A DNA stretch of 12,115 bases, from the NCBI GenBank assembly GCA_903927495.1, contig CAIYNH010000492.1:1-12115 (forward strand), written 5' to 3'. The notes beneath the pieces are model-generated. The model searched no databases, was not told the origin of the DNA, and was given only the letters and a program-made list of their open reading frames with translations. Source of the DNA: an uncultured beta proteobacterium. Its GTDB lineage: Bacteria > Pseudomonadota > Gammaproteobacteria > Burkholderiales > Burkholderiaceae_C. Each line of letters begins with the position of its first letter. Position 1 is the first letter of the stretch. The position numbers were made by a program, and so were the translations under genes. This document shows positions 1 through 8,700 of the stretch, in pieces.

Positions 1-2424
1 GAGGGTGTGCTGTTGGTAGCGCGGACGGTTACGACTGAGGTCGCTGTACGCGTTGGCAGGGATGTGCTTGACGTTGATTTGTTTCCGATCTTTGAAGAAG
101 AAGCACTTGAACTTCTACCGCAACTGTGTGCGGCCCTGCGGCAATGGCTGGCTCGTCCTGATCATATGGCTGCACGCCAGGAAGTGCTGCGCGTCTTGCA
201 CACTCTCAAAGGCAGTGCTCGTTTGGCCGGTGCCATGCGCTTGGGTGAGATGTCGCACCGCATGGAGTCTGCGGTAGAACAAATTGATTTTGAATCGGTA
301 AATGAGGCGCAACTTGAGCCCCTGCTAAGTAGATTGGACGATATTCAGGGCTATTTTGAGTCCTTGAGAGCTAATCCCATAGCTGGGTTGGCATGGCCTG
401 AAGCCGTGTCAGCGGTACCACGGGCATCGCTGGATGTTCTGCCAGATCACGGGGATGCAACTTCGATTGCATCCATGCAAGACACTTTTGCTGCGCCGAT
501 GGTGGCGATGCCAGTCCCGCGTCGGGCACCTGGTCCGACGATTCGAGTGCGTGCACAATTGCTCGACCGCATGGTCAATCAGGCTGGCGAGGTCATGATT
601 ACACGCTCTCGCTTGGAATCCCGTTTGGGTCAATTGCGTGGATCACTGAATGAACTCACCGGCAATCTGGATCGTTTGCGAACCCAGTTGCGCGATATTG
701 AGCTCCAATCCGAATCCCAGATGCAGAGCCGATTGGCGAAGACAAAGGATTCGAAAAAAAGCTTTGATCCACTGGAATTTGACCGATTTACCCGGGTTCA
801 GGAATTGACCCGCATGATGGCCGAATCTGTGCATGACGTGGCAACCTTGCAACGCAATTTGCAGCAAACTGTGGCAGGTGTAGAAGATGATCTGATTGCG
901 CAGGCGCGCCAGACACGTGAACTACAGCGCGATTTACTGCGTACCCGCATGGTCGAGTTCGATAGTATTTCGGAGCGGCTGCATGGTGTCGTACGCCAGT
1001 CTTCCAAAGAAACTGGTCGGCAGGTCAAACTCGACATCCTTGGCGGATCGTTGGACATTGATCGCGGCGTTCTCGATCGGATGGCACTGGCGTTTGAGCA
1101 TTTGTTGCGCAACGCGGTGGGTCATGGTATTGAAGATGCGCCAACTCGAGCGGCGGCTGCAAAGCCAGCCATTGGCAGCATTACCATTTCTCTTGAGCAG
1201 CAAAGCAACGATGTAATCGTTACTGTAAGTGACGATGGGGCTGGTCTGGATCTGGAGAGCATCCGTAAAAAGGCACTTGAGCGGGGGCAGATTAGGCCAG
1301 ATCAGGCGCTTACTGACGAACAGGTAGCAAATCTGATTTTTGCTTCGGGTCTATCTACCGCCACAGAAATCACAGAGTTGGCGGGTCGCGGCATTGGTGC
1401 GGATGTGGTGCGAACCGAGGTGAATGCTTTGGGTGGTCGCATTGAATTGAATACCCAAAGAGGTGTGGGTACCCAATTCAAACTGGTGTTGCCGTTGACA
1501 ACTGCGGTTACCCAGGTGGTGATGTTGCGCTTGGGCGACATGGTGATGGGTGTCCCTGCGGGCCTGGTCGAGTTGGTTCGTAGAGTGCCTTTGGCTGAGG
1601 TGGACTCCGCCTATCAAAGCAATGCTTTTGAGTTCAATGGTCAGGCACTGCCATTTTTCTGGGCTGGTGCCTTATTACAGGTGTCCGCCGCAAGCAGTGA
1701 GCCCAAAGGCAAGACCGCTACCGTGGCGATTTTCCGCAGCGCTGGTCAGCGTGTCGCCGTGCATGTCGATGAAGTGCTGGGTAACCAGGAAACAGTGGTT
1801 AAAAATCTTGGACCCCAGTTGTCTCGCTTGCCAGGCCTGGCCGGGATGTCTGTTCTGGCCTCCGGAGCTGTGGTGCTGATATACAACCCAGTGGCGCTGG
1901 CCGCCATGTTTGGCGAGAAGGCCCGCGCATTTGAAGCCGAAAGAACTCTGTCGGTGCCAAATGGTTTGACTGGCGAGGGTGCATCGGATCGCAAATCGGC
2001 ATATTCGGTGATACAGGCACCGCTGGTTCTGGTGGTGGATGATTCCATCACGGTGCGCAGGGTGACTCAGCGTCTGCTCAAACGTGAGGGTTTTCGCGTG
2101 GCATTGGCCAACGACGGCCTACAAGCGCTGGAGTTGTTACAAAATGAAAAGCCATCTGTGGTTTTGTCAGACATAGAAATGCCGCGCATGGATGGATTTG
2201 ACCTGGTTCGCAATATTCGCGCTGATGCCCGCTTGCAAGATCTCCCTATCATCATGATCACCTCGCGCATTGCTCAAAAGCACCGCGACTACGCGCGCGA
2301 ACTGAAGGTTGATCATTACCTTGGAAAACCTTACCCAGAGGATGAATTGATCGCACTCGTGCGCCAGTATTGCTCTCCGAATACAAATAGTGCTCGACCG
2401 CGGAACCCCGGCGTTGTTGAATAA
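1..2424 (+). CDS. chpA: ChpA/PilL-type CheA hybrid histidine kinase, C-terminal 800 residues (5' end outside window)
   Basis: This is the central kinase of a chemosensory pathway of the Pil-Chp kind, which controls type IV pili and twitching in relatives. The frame is open to the left edge, so the GTG at 7 is only the first possible start in view and the real one lies upstream. Counting from that GTG: an HPt domain around 20-120 with the phospho-accepting His65 (LHTLKGSAR); the H-box/dimerisation region around 178-330 (TIRVRAQLLDRMVNQAGEV); a CheA-type ATPase with N-box HLLRNAVGHG near 365, DDGAGLD near 409 and GRGIGADVV near 460; a CheW-like domain around 500-640; and a receiver around 672-790 with DD at 678-679, phospho-Asp722 and Lys774. 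Full ChpA/PilL proteins carry several HPt domains, so much of the N-terminus is probably missing. The HPt sequence and fused receiver favour ChpA/PilL over flagellar CheA; a Frz/Wsp-like CheA hybrid is the alternative. The kinase core looks intact. Confidence 0.85.
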   Translation, partial: EGVLLVARTVTTEVAVRVGRDVLDVDLFPIFEEEALELLPQLCAALRQWLARPDHMAARQEVLRVLHTLKGSARLAGAMRLGEMSHRMESAVEQIDFESVNEAQLEPLLSRLDDIQGYFESLRANPIAGLAWPEAVSAVPRASLDVLPDHGDATSIASMQDTFAAPMVAMPVPRRAPGPTIRVRAQLLDRMVNQAGEVMITRSRLESRLGQLRGSLNELTGNLDRLRTQLRDIELQSESQMQSRLAKTKDSKKSFDPLEFDRFTRVQELTRMMAESVHDVATLQRNLQQTVAGVEDDLIAQARQTRELQRDLLRTRMVEFDSISERLHGVVRQSSKETGRQVKLDILGGSLDIDRGVLDRMALAFEHLLRNAVGHGIEDAPTRAAAAKPAIGSITISLEQQSNDVIVTVSDDGAGLDLESIRKKALERGQIRPDQALTDEQVANLIFASGLSTATEITELAGRGIGADVVRTEVNALGGRIELNTQRGVGTQFKLVLPLTTAVTQVVMLRLGDMVMGVPAGLVELVRRVPLAEVDSAYQSNAFEFNGQALPFFWAGALLQVSAASSEPKGKTATVAIFRSAGQRVAVHVDEVLGNQETVVKNLGPQLSRLPGLAGMSVLASGAVVLIYNPVALAAMFGEKARAFEAERTLSVPNGLTGEGASDRKSAYSVIQAPLVLVVDDSITVRRVTQRLLKREGFRVALANDGLQALELLQNEKPSVVLSDIEMPRMDGFDLVRNIRADARLQDLPIIMITSRIAQKHRDYARELKVDHYLGKPYPEDELIALVRQYCSPNTNSARPRNPGVVE

Positions 2425-2439
2425 ATAAAACAAGTAGTC

Positions 2440-2456
2440 CCCCGGCTTTGCCGGGG
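2440..2456 (+). terminator. GC-rich hairpin behind the CheA hybrid gene, possible terminator
   Basis: A perfect 7-bp stem, CCCCGGC/GCCGGGG, with a TTT loop starts 15 bases after the stop codon at 2422-2424. There is no run of T on the plus-strand side (TGAGTGCGAG follows), so it is a weak fit to an intrinsic terminator in that direction. Read on the minus strand the hairpin is followed by a moderately T-rich stretch (GACTACTTGTTTTATTT). It may end chpA transcription, stabilise the 3' end, or act in both directions. Confidence 0.4.
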
Positions 2457-2618
2457 TGAGTGCGAGTTTGACGTTTTCGTGGATATGGGTGTCCATCGCA
2501 GAAACTTCCAATCGTGAGCAGCCAAGCAAACGAAAGGAAAAACTGGATGGACAAGATAAAACACTTAAACCACACGAAATAGGCCAACAAGTTCCAAGGT
2601 CAGAAAAAGGAGATTCAT
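2457..2618. other. Intergenic stretch between the CheA hybrid and the hemerythrin remnant
   Basis: About 160 bases with no credible gene. A 66-codon frame from 2456 runs across it but has no family-like features and overlaps the hemerythrin start in another frame. I see no convincing -35/-10 pair; AT-rich DNA at 2556-2570 could hold a weak -10. The only clear signal is the ribosome binding site at its right end. Confidence 0.5.
2607..2612 (+). promoter_or_regulatory. Shine-Dalgarno site of the hemerythrin-like gene
   Basis: AAGGAG lies six bases before the ATG at 2619. It fixes the original start of the hemerythrin-like gene upstream of its first premature stop. The in-frame ATG at 2667 behind that stop has no such site. 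Confidence 0.7.
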
Positions 2619-3053
2619 ATGGTACGTACAGATCGTTTCCGCCAACAGCACAATGACTTGTAGGCAATGGCAACTCAATTGCAATGCATGCTCGAACCTG
2701 CCAGATTGGGAGCGGATGCTGCACCGGCGCGCACACTGCTGTCTAAACTGATCGGCAGTCTAAATATGCATATTGCCACAGAAGATAAGGTGCTTTACCC
2801 TGAGTTGGCAGCACACAAAGACCCCACAGTCGCTGCGATTGCGAAAAAGTTCTCGGTGGAAATGAAGTCCACTGCGGGTGCGGTTGTTGCCTACAACACC
2901 AAGTGGGTCACCTCTAGCGCCATAAAGGCCGATCCGTGCGGCTTCATCAGAGACACCTAAGGCATCATCGCGGCACTCGGTGATCGAATCAAACGCGAGA
3001 ACAATGAGATCTATGCCGCGGCAGACAAGTGCGAGGGTAAAACCTTCGCCTAG
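2619..3053 (+). pseudogene. Hemerythrin-like (HHE) domain protein, interrupted by two in-frame stops
   Basis: Hemerythrins are four-helix proteins that bind a di-iron centre and act in oxygen binding, oxygen sensing or iron/NO handling; cytoplasmic here, as no signal peptide is visible. Starting at the ATG behind a good Shine-Dalgarno site, the frame reads MVRTDRFRQQHNDL, then TAG (2661-2663). It resumes directly and runs to TAA (2958-2960), then resumes again to TAG at 3051-3053. Ignoring both stops it spans 144 residues, a usual length for the family. Visible family signatures are the His of RQQHNDL in helix 1, the HxxxE of MHIATEDKVLYPEL in helix 2, and a charged last helix (ALGDRIKRENNEIYAAAD). 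No base has been gained or lost, so only two point changes separate this from an intact gene. The middle part (2667-2960, 97 codons) could be made separately but lacks a ribosome binding site and the first iron-ligand His. Nonsense decay or sequencing error are both possible; suppression is less likely because the two stops differ. Confidence 0.8.
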
Positions 3054-3233
3054 CTGTGGTCACGGCGGCAGGGGTGACTGTTTGCGCCATGCAAATGGCT
3101 CCCGGCCTGCTGAATTTCTGAATCTTCATGCCGTGTCAAGATGAGCAGTTGATTTACCAATCCCCAGCAATAAACGTTGCGTTTGCGCATTACTTGAGCC
3201 ATTGTTAAGGTATCGTTCATAGCCACTTAAAGT
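3054..3233. other. Intergenic stretch between converging transcripts
   Basis: About 180 bases separate the hemerythrin remnant (plus strand) from the end of the chemoreceptor gene (minus strand). Small imperfect pairings exist, for example TTTGC-GCCAT-GCAAA near 3080-3095, but none is followed by a T run, so I cannot call a terminator for either side. No gene seen. Confidence 0.5.
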
Positions 3234-5006
3234 TCAAAACGTTTCCCATTCATCGTTGCCAGCAGCTGCTGCGGTGGGCTTGGGCGCAGGTGCCGCCAGT
3301 GGTGCCGGCTTGGCAGGCACCGGTTTGCTGGCTGTGTGGCTGCGTGCGGCAGCGCCTTTTGGGATGCCACCGGCGCGTCGGTCCATTCCTTTGAGGGTGC
3401 TGGGTTTGGGAGGGTGGGCGCGTACCGGAGCAGTTGGCAAGATGGCATCATGATGGGTGTCGTTGGTGCTGAGTTTGAAGACGGCTACAGTTTGCACCAG
3501 CTCTTGGGCTTGCGATTTGAGGCTGCTGGCGGCAGCGGCCATTTCTTCGACCAGCGCGGCGTTTTGCTGGGTCACCTGGTCCATTTGTGTGACGGCTTCT
3601 CCCACCTGGCTGACTCCGGCACTTTGCTCGCGGCTGGCGGCGCTGATTTCGCCCACAATGTCGGTCACCCGGCGAATGGCGCTCACCACTTCGGTCATGG
3701 TGCTGCCGGCCTGATCGACCAGTGCTGTGCCCTGGGTGACGCGCTCCACGCTGGCATTGATCAGGCTCTTGATTTCTTTGGCGGCTTCGGCCGAGCGACC
3801 GGCCAGGGATCGCACTTCGCTGGCCACCACGGCAAAACCGCGCCCTTGTTCACCGGCACGGGCGGCTTCTACCGCGGCGTTCAAGGCCAGGATATTGGTC
3901 TGAAAAGCAATGCCGTCAATGACGCTAATGATGTCCGAGATTTTGCGCGAGGCATCATTGATTCCCTTCATGGTGTCCACCACTAGGGCTACCACCTCAC
4001 CGCCTTGCACTGCCACGCCGCTGGCGTTCATGGCCAATTGGTTGGCTTGCGCGGCACTGTCGGCGTTTTGTTTGACGGTGGCGCTGAGCTGCTCCATGCT
4101 GGCTGCTGTCTGCTCGAGTGCGCTGGCTTGGCTTTCGGTGCGGCTGGACAAGTCTTGGTTGCCTTGGGCGATCTCGGCACTGGCAGTAGCCACCCCTTCG
4201 GAGCCCTGGCGCACATTGCCAACCACCGTGGACAGGCTCGATTGCATGTGGGTAACCGCGCGCATCAAGGCGGCAATTTCGTCACTACCGCTGCTATCAA
4301 CGCTCAGCGTCAGATCGCCTTGTGCAATGGCTTCGGAGACATCCACCGCACTGCGAAGGGGCACGGTAATGCCACGTGCCAGGGAGTAGCCAAATCCTGC
4401 GGCAAACAACAGTCCCAGCACGATGGACAAAATGGACACAGTGCGGATCGTTTGAAAACTGGCACTTGCGCTGTCGAAATCCTTCTTCGCCTCATCCACC
4501 TGGAGTTTGATCAATGCGGTGGATTGCTCCTGCGCAGCATCGAATAATGGCCTGTTCTTTTGTTGAATGATTTGCTTGGCACCTTCAAAGTCCTTGGCTT
4601 GCAGCGCCGCCATGGAGGGTCTCAAACCCTCCTGAACATACTGCTTCCTCGCTTCGGCAAACCTCTTGGCTATCTGTGCTTCATCCTGCGTCAAGTAAGT
4701 GGCCATGTAGGCATCCCACAGCTTGGTGATCTTGCCGATATTCAGATCTAGCTCGTCCGCAGTCTTGGCTGTGCGCTCGGACGTTTGTTCCATCTCAGCA
4801 TTGGCAATGATCAAGCGATTTCGGATCATCAAATACTGGACTTCTCCCAACTGTGCAAGCGGTACAGCACGGTCGCTGTAAACGCTGCCGAGCGCGTCAT
4901 TACTTTTGTTCATGCCATACAAGCCAATGCTGCCAATGAGCACGAGCAGTGTTGCAAGGATTCCAATAAGAAGCGTGAGACGGGTAGAAATTTTGAGATT
5001 GTTCAT
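3234..5006 (-). CDS. Methyl-accepting chemotaxis protein, Tsr-like, with C-terminal tether (copy 1)
   Basis: Inner-membrane chemoreceptor of 590 residues that controls CheA through CheW. Segment 10-32 is the first membrane helix; about 33-188 is a helical periplasmic sensor resembling the four-helix-bundle (4HB_MCP) type; 189-211 is the second membrane helix; HAMP follows at about 212-265; the signalling domain runs to about 510. The hairpin tip near 363-405 has the near-invariant [18 protein letters not shown] and [15 protein letters not shown], and the helices match the 36-heptad class of E. coli Tsr. Residues 511-583 form a Pro/Ala-rich linker that ends in EWETF, a variant of the NWETF pentapeptide that docks CheR/CheB in enterobacterial receptors. 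The ATG at 5006 gives [10 protein letters not shown], the same start as the other receptor here. It lies 13 bases after the cheW stop behind only a weak AAGAAAG site, suggesting co-transcription with cheW. The ligand cannot be told from sequence. The gene is intact although its partner cheW is frameshifted. Confidence 0.93.
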   Translation of the reverse strand: MNNLKISTRLTLLIGILATLLVLIGSIGLYGMNKSNDALGSVYSDRAVPLAQLGEVQYLMIRNRLIIANAEMEQTSERTAKTADELDLNIGKITKLWDAYMATYLTQDEAQIAKRFAEARKQYVQEGLRPSMAALQAKDFEGAKQIIQQKNRPLFDAAQEQSTALIKLQVDEAKKDFDSASASFQTIRTVSILSIVLGLLFAAGFGYSLARGITVPLRSAVDVSEAIAQGDLTLSVDSSGSDEIAALMRAVTHMQSSLSTVVGNVRQGSEGVATASAEIAQGNQDLSSRTESQASALEQTAASMEQLSATVKQNADSAAQANQLAMNASGVAVQGGEVVALVVDTMKGINDASRKISDIISVIDGIAFQTNILALNAAVEAARAGEQGRGFAVVASEVRSLAGRSAEAAKEIKSLINASVERVTQGTALVDQAGSTMTEVVSAIRRVTDIVGEISAASREQSAGVSQVGEAVTQMDQVTQQNAALVEEMAAAASSLKSQAQELVQTVAVFKLSTNDTHHDAILPTAPVRAHPPKPSTLKGMDRRAGGIPKGAAARSHTASKPVPAKPAPLAAPAPKPTAAAAGNDEWETF

Positions 5007-5019
5007 GTGAACTTTCTTT

Positions 5020-5548
5020 TCAATATGAAGCTTCGGCTACCAGTCCCATCTCGGGACTCGACATGAGTTTTTCGATATCCACAAGAATCAACATTCTGTC
5101 CGCCACGGAGCACAAGGCCAGAATGTGGTTACTGATGGCAGATGATGAAAACTGCGGCACCGTGCGCAGTTGCTCAGGTGTCAGGGTGATGACGTCTGAC
5201 ACACTATCGACAACCATACCGATCACCTGCGCACCGATGTTAAGCACGATCACCACGGTGAAATCGCTGTACGTGACTTGATCGAGATTGAACTTGATGC
5301 GCATATCAATGATGGGAACGATCACACCACGAAGGTCGATCACGCCCTTGATGAACGCCGGCGCATTGGCCATGCGGGTCGGTGCCTCGTAGGAGCGGAT
5401 TTCCTGCACGTGCAAAATGTCCATGCCATATTCTTCATTCCCCCAATTTAAATGTGAGGAATTCGCGCTTTGCAACGTTCGGCGATTGCTGGGACGTTTG
5501 GAGCTCAGTTTGTGGCACCCTACTTGCGGCTGTAACTGCTGAATTCAT
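5020..5548 (-). pseudogene. cheW: CheW coupling protein with +1 frameshift (copy 1)
   Basis: CheW links receptors to the CheA kinase in the chemosensory array. The long frame (stop at 5020) has most of the fold: GNEEYGMDILHVQEIRSYE, RGVIVPIIDMRIKF, FTVVIVLNIGAQVIGMVVD and LILVDIEKLM. Its N-terminus is wrong, because the frame before GNEEYG reads NSSHLNW and offers only a TTG start at 5475. In the neighbouring frame the preceding codons read KREFLTFKLG, the expected first strand of CheW, and run back without a stop to an ATG at 5548 (36 codons to the junction). The two frames meet at five G (plus-strand C run 5440-5444) where four would restore the frame; as it stands the upstream frame hits TGA at 5435-5437. 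The span is 529 bases, one more than 176 codons, so the repaired protein would be 175 residues. AGGA sits directly against the ATG, a poor ribosome site. It is either a recent pseudogene, a homopolymer sequencing error, or a slippage site. Confidence 0.82.
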
Positions 5549-5790
5549 TCCTAAGATGCACCTGTTTGTAGAAGAAATGGGTGGAAATTTTCGCACTAGA
5601 AAGGTGCATATCAGACAACTTCAATCTCGGGATATACCCGTAGAGAACAACTCATCAGGACAGGACTTCATAGCAAAAGTTTTGAATCGCCTGTCTCAGA
5701 GTGCATACAGTTGGACAGTTAGTGTTCGCGGGTGTCGGGTAACGCGGCATTGGTGAGAGTCGCCTCTGTCGGCATCCTTGTGCTAAACCA
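5549..5790 (-). other. Leader region upstream of cheW copy 1
   Basis: These 242 bases separate the stop of the large kinase (5791) from the ATG of cheW copy 1, and are the only sizeable gap in the minus-strand cluster. The size would allow a separate promoter for cheW-receptor copy 1. On the minus strand TTGAAG near 5620 with a loose TCTAGT about 18 bases on is the best sigma-70-like pair I find, and it is weak. I do not see a FliA-type (TAAA...GCCGATAA) promoter or a clear terminator. A plus-strand frame at 5382-5756 crosses it but looks like a chance shadow of cheW. Confidence 0.45.
5556..5609. repeat. 8-bp inverted repeat in front of cheW copy 1
   Basis: ATGCACCT at 5556-5563 is matched by AGGTGCAT at 5602-5609, a perfect 8-bp inverted repeat with 38 bases between the arms. 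The inner arm lies seven bases upstream of the cheW ATG on the minus strand. It could be a paired operator or fold the mRNA leader so as to mask the start. With spaced arms of this length, chance is also plausible. Confidence 0.4.
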
Positions 5791-8700
5791 CTACTGTGCT
5801 AAATGCTGGAGAATGGCACGTTGTGACAGCGCCAATGCTTGAGCCAACCCTTGGGCCAGTGCGGTGCATGCGGGTGCATCACCGGCGTGGCCAGCGGTTT
5901 CAATTTGCTGGCACAACTCACCCAGGGCAAGCACCCCTACCGTACGTGCGGCGGATTTGAGCATGTGCGCCACTGTCCCTGCTTTGTGGGCATCACCGGC
6001 CAGCGCTGCAGCTTCAATGCTGGCGACTTGCTCGCGGGCCTTGATCAAAAACCTCTCCAGCAAGCGCTGGTGCATGCCATGGTTGTTGCCGACCAACTGG
6101 CTCAAGGTATCGCTATTCCATATGTCAAAAGTGCCTGAAGAGCCTTTCGGCAAAGCGGGAGTAGCTACTGATTCAGGAGTATTTTCAGGTAAGTCTGACG
6201 CATTTTCAGGTTCGATTGGCAGCGGCAGCCACTTCTCCAACATCGGCGCGAGTTCTTGCAAACGCAGCGGCTTGCTCAGGTAATCGTCCATGCCAGCTTC
6301 CAGACAACGCTGAGATTCACCCTGCATGGCGTTGGCGGTGATGGCAATGATGGGCAGACGCTGCCCCGGCGCTTCTGACCCACGAATCGTAGCAGTCAGC
6401 TCAATGCCATCCATGTGCGGCATATGGCAATCAGTGAGCAGCAAGGCATAGCGACCACTTCGCCATTTCTCAAGTGCCACCCTGCCATCTTCGGCCATCT
6501 CGGCGCAATAGCCCAGCAAGCGAAGTTGCTCGCGCAGCACGTCTCGGTTGGTTTCGTTGTCTTCGGCCAGCAAGATCAGCTGTCCACGTTTTGCAGCCTC
6601 ATCAGCGCTGGGAACATTGGCGCGCACTTGCAGACGTCGATCAGTAAGCTCGCTGGCTTTGGCCGCCATGCGGGCTTCTTGCAGGGGCAGCACCACGGTA
6701 AATTCAGAGCCCACGCCGGGTGTGCTTTGCACATTGATCTGGCCGCCCATCAGCGCCACCAGTCGGTGACTGATGGATAGCCCCAAACCAGTGCCTCCAA
6801 ACTGGCGTGCGGTACTGGCATCGGCCTGGGTGAAAGGAGCAAACAGCTTTTCAACTTCCGCGGCGCTCATGCCAATGCCGCTGTCACGCACACGCAGCAG
6901 CAGCACCGCCGCCTGATTATCTGCCAGAGTGCTGGGCTCCAAGGTTAGCGTTACGCTGGCGCTTTTGCCGGGTTCAGCCAGGGTGAACTTGATGGCATTG
7001 CCGATCAGGTTGAGCAGCACCTGGCGCAAGCGGGTCGGGTCGGAATAAATGGAAACCGGCAACTCGGGGTCCACAGTGAGTTGCAGAGCAATGTTTTTGG
7101 CGCTGGCCGGGCCGTGCATGAGTTGAAGCACGCTGCCAGCCACTTCCCTGAGCGGCGTAGGGATGCGCTCGACTGCAAGTTTGCCAGCCTCGATCTTGGA
7201 GTAGTCCAGTATGTCGTTCAAGATATGGAGCAATGTTTGCGACGAGTTGGCGATGGTGCTGAGCATGCGCTGCTGCTCAGGTGCCATTTGGGTCTGCTGC
7301 AGGATGTCGACCATGCCAATCACGCCGTTCATGGGGGTGCGGATTTCGTGGCTCATGTTGGCCAGGAATTCCGACTTGGCCTGGTTTGCGGACTGGGCGG
7401 CGTCTTCGATTCGCTTTCGTTCAGTGATGTCGCTGTGGGTGCCACTGACCCGAATGGCCCGCCCGCTGGCATCACGGGTGGCGCGACCGCGGCTCAAAAT
7501 CCAGCGCCATTGGCCGTTCTTGTGGCGCATCCGGATGATGGTCTCAAAAGGGACACGGGCATCTTTCATGTGGGCCATCAGCTTTTGGCGGTAGGGCAAA
7601 ACATCGTCCGGGTGGGCCAATGCATCCCAGACTTCACGCACTGTTGGCAGCTCTTCCAAGTTGGAACCCAGCATGCTTGCCATGCGTGGTGAGTGGTAAA
7701 GCTCCTGGGTGAGCAGGTTCAAGTCCCAAATGCCCACATCGGCACCTTCAACAGCCAGCGTGAAACGGGTTTCACTCTCGAGCAATTGTGCTTTTTGCCG
7801 CTCAATCTCGTGCTCAATGCGTTTACTCTCAGTGATATCACTTGAAAAGCCGTTCCATACCGTGCTGCCATCAGCACGCTGCCTGGGGGTGGCCAGGCTA
7901 CGAATCCATTTCACGACACCACTTTGGGTTTGGATGCGATGCTCATACTCCCAGGTGGTCATGCCAGCGGCGGTGTCGGCAATGGAGCGCAAATACGCCT
8001 CACGGTCTTCGGGGAGGATGCACCCAGTCATGGCATTGGGATCATGCAAGGCTTGCTGCACACTAACTTCATACAGTGATTCAACGCCCCTGCTGATAAA
8101 AATGAACTTCAATTTACCATTTGGCCGTACCTCAAGCTGGTAGACCGCTCCCGGCACGGCATTGGTCAAGGTTTCCAGTTTGAACTGTGAGTTGTACAGC
8201 GCCATTTCCATTTTTTTTCGAGCAGTAATGTCAGTATGGGTCCCTGTGACCCGGGTCCACAAACCTTGGGCATCGCGCGATGCACGTCCTTTGATATCGA
8301 TCCAGTGCCAAGTACTGTCCTTGTGGCGGTAGCGGGTGGTCAGCTTGATGACCTGCTCAGGCTTTTCAAAGCTGGCCAACAGGGCGCTCATCACCTGCGC
8401 AAAGTCACCCGGAAAAGCCAAAGACTCCCAGGTGGTCAGGCTGGGGGTGAACTCCTCGTCCTTGTAACCCAGCATTTGCCACATGCGCGGCGAACAGTAC
8501 ATCTCGTTAGTGCCGAAGTTGATGTCCCAAATGCCGATCTCGGCCCCGTCGATGGCCAACTCGAAGCGCTTTTCGATGAGTATGAGGTCTTCCTTTTGCT
8601 GCTCCAGTTCTGCTGTTTTCTCCTGCACCAGGTCTTCGAGGTGCTCTCGGTAATGCTGCAGTTCCAGTTCGGTGGACTTGCGTTTTGTGATGTCGTTGCT

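Noticed and set aside
2167..2736. 189-codon minus-strand frame across the 3' end of the CheA hybrid and the hemerythrin start
   Set aside because: It overlaps two genes with clear family motifs on the plus strand and itself shows no motif or ribosome site.
2667..2960. Separate small gene of 97 codons starting at the internal ATG
   Set aside because: It is in frame with an upstream ATG that has a good ribosome site, lacks its own, and would miss the first iron-ligand His. A broken longer hemerythrin explains it better.
3336..3986. 216-codon plus-strand frame, and a similar one at 4005-4547
   Set aside because: Both lie antisense to receptor copy 1, whose protein is unmistakable. Their residue make-up (rich in Gly, His, Ala) is what a mirrored coiled-coil gene gives, and no ribosome site or family motif is seen.
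5382..5756. 124-codon plus-strand frame over cheW copy 1 and its leader
   Set aside because: The overlapped minus-strand sequence codes for conserved CheW segments in two frames. The plus-strand product has no family character.
5780..5805. Short direct repeat TGTGCTAAA near the end of the hybrid kinase
   Set aside because: It is a nine-base repeat partly inside coding sequence with no further copies. Nothing suggests an attachment site or regulatory array.
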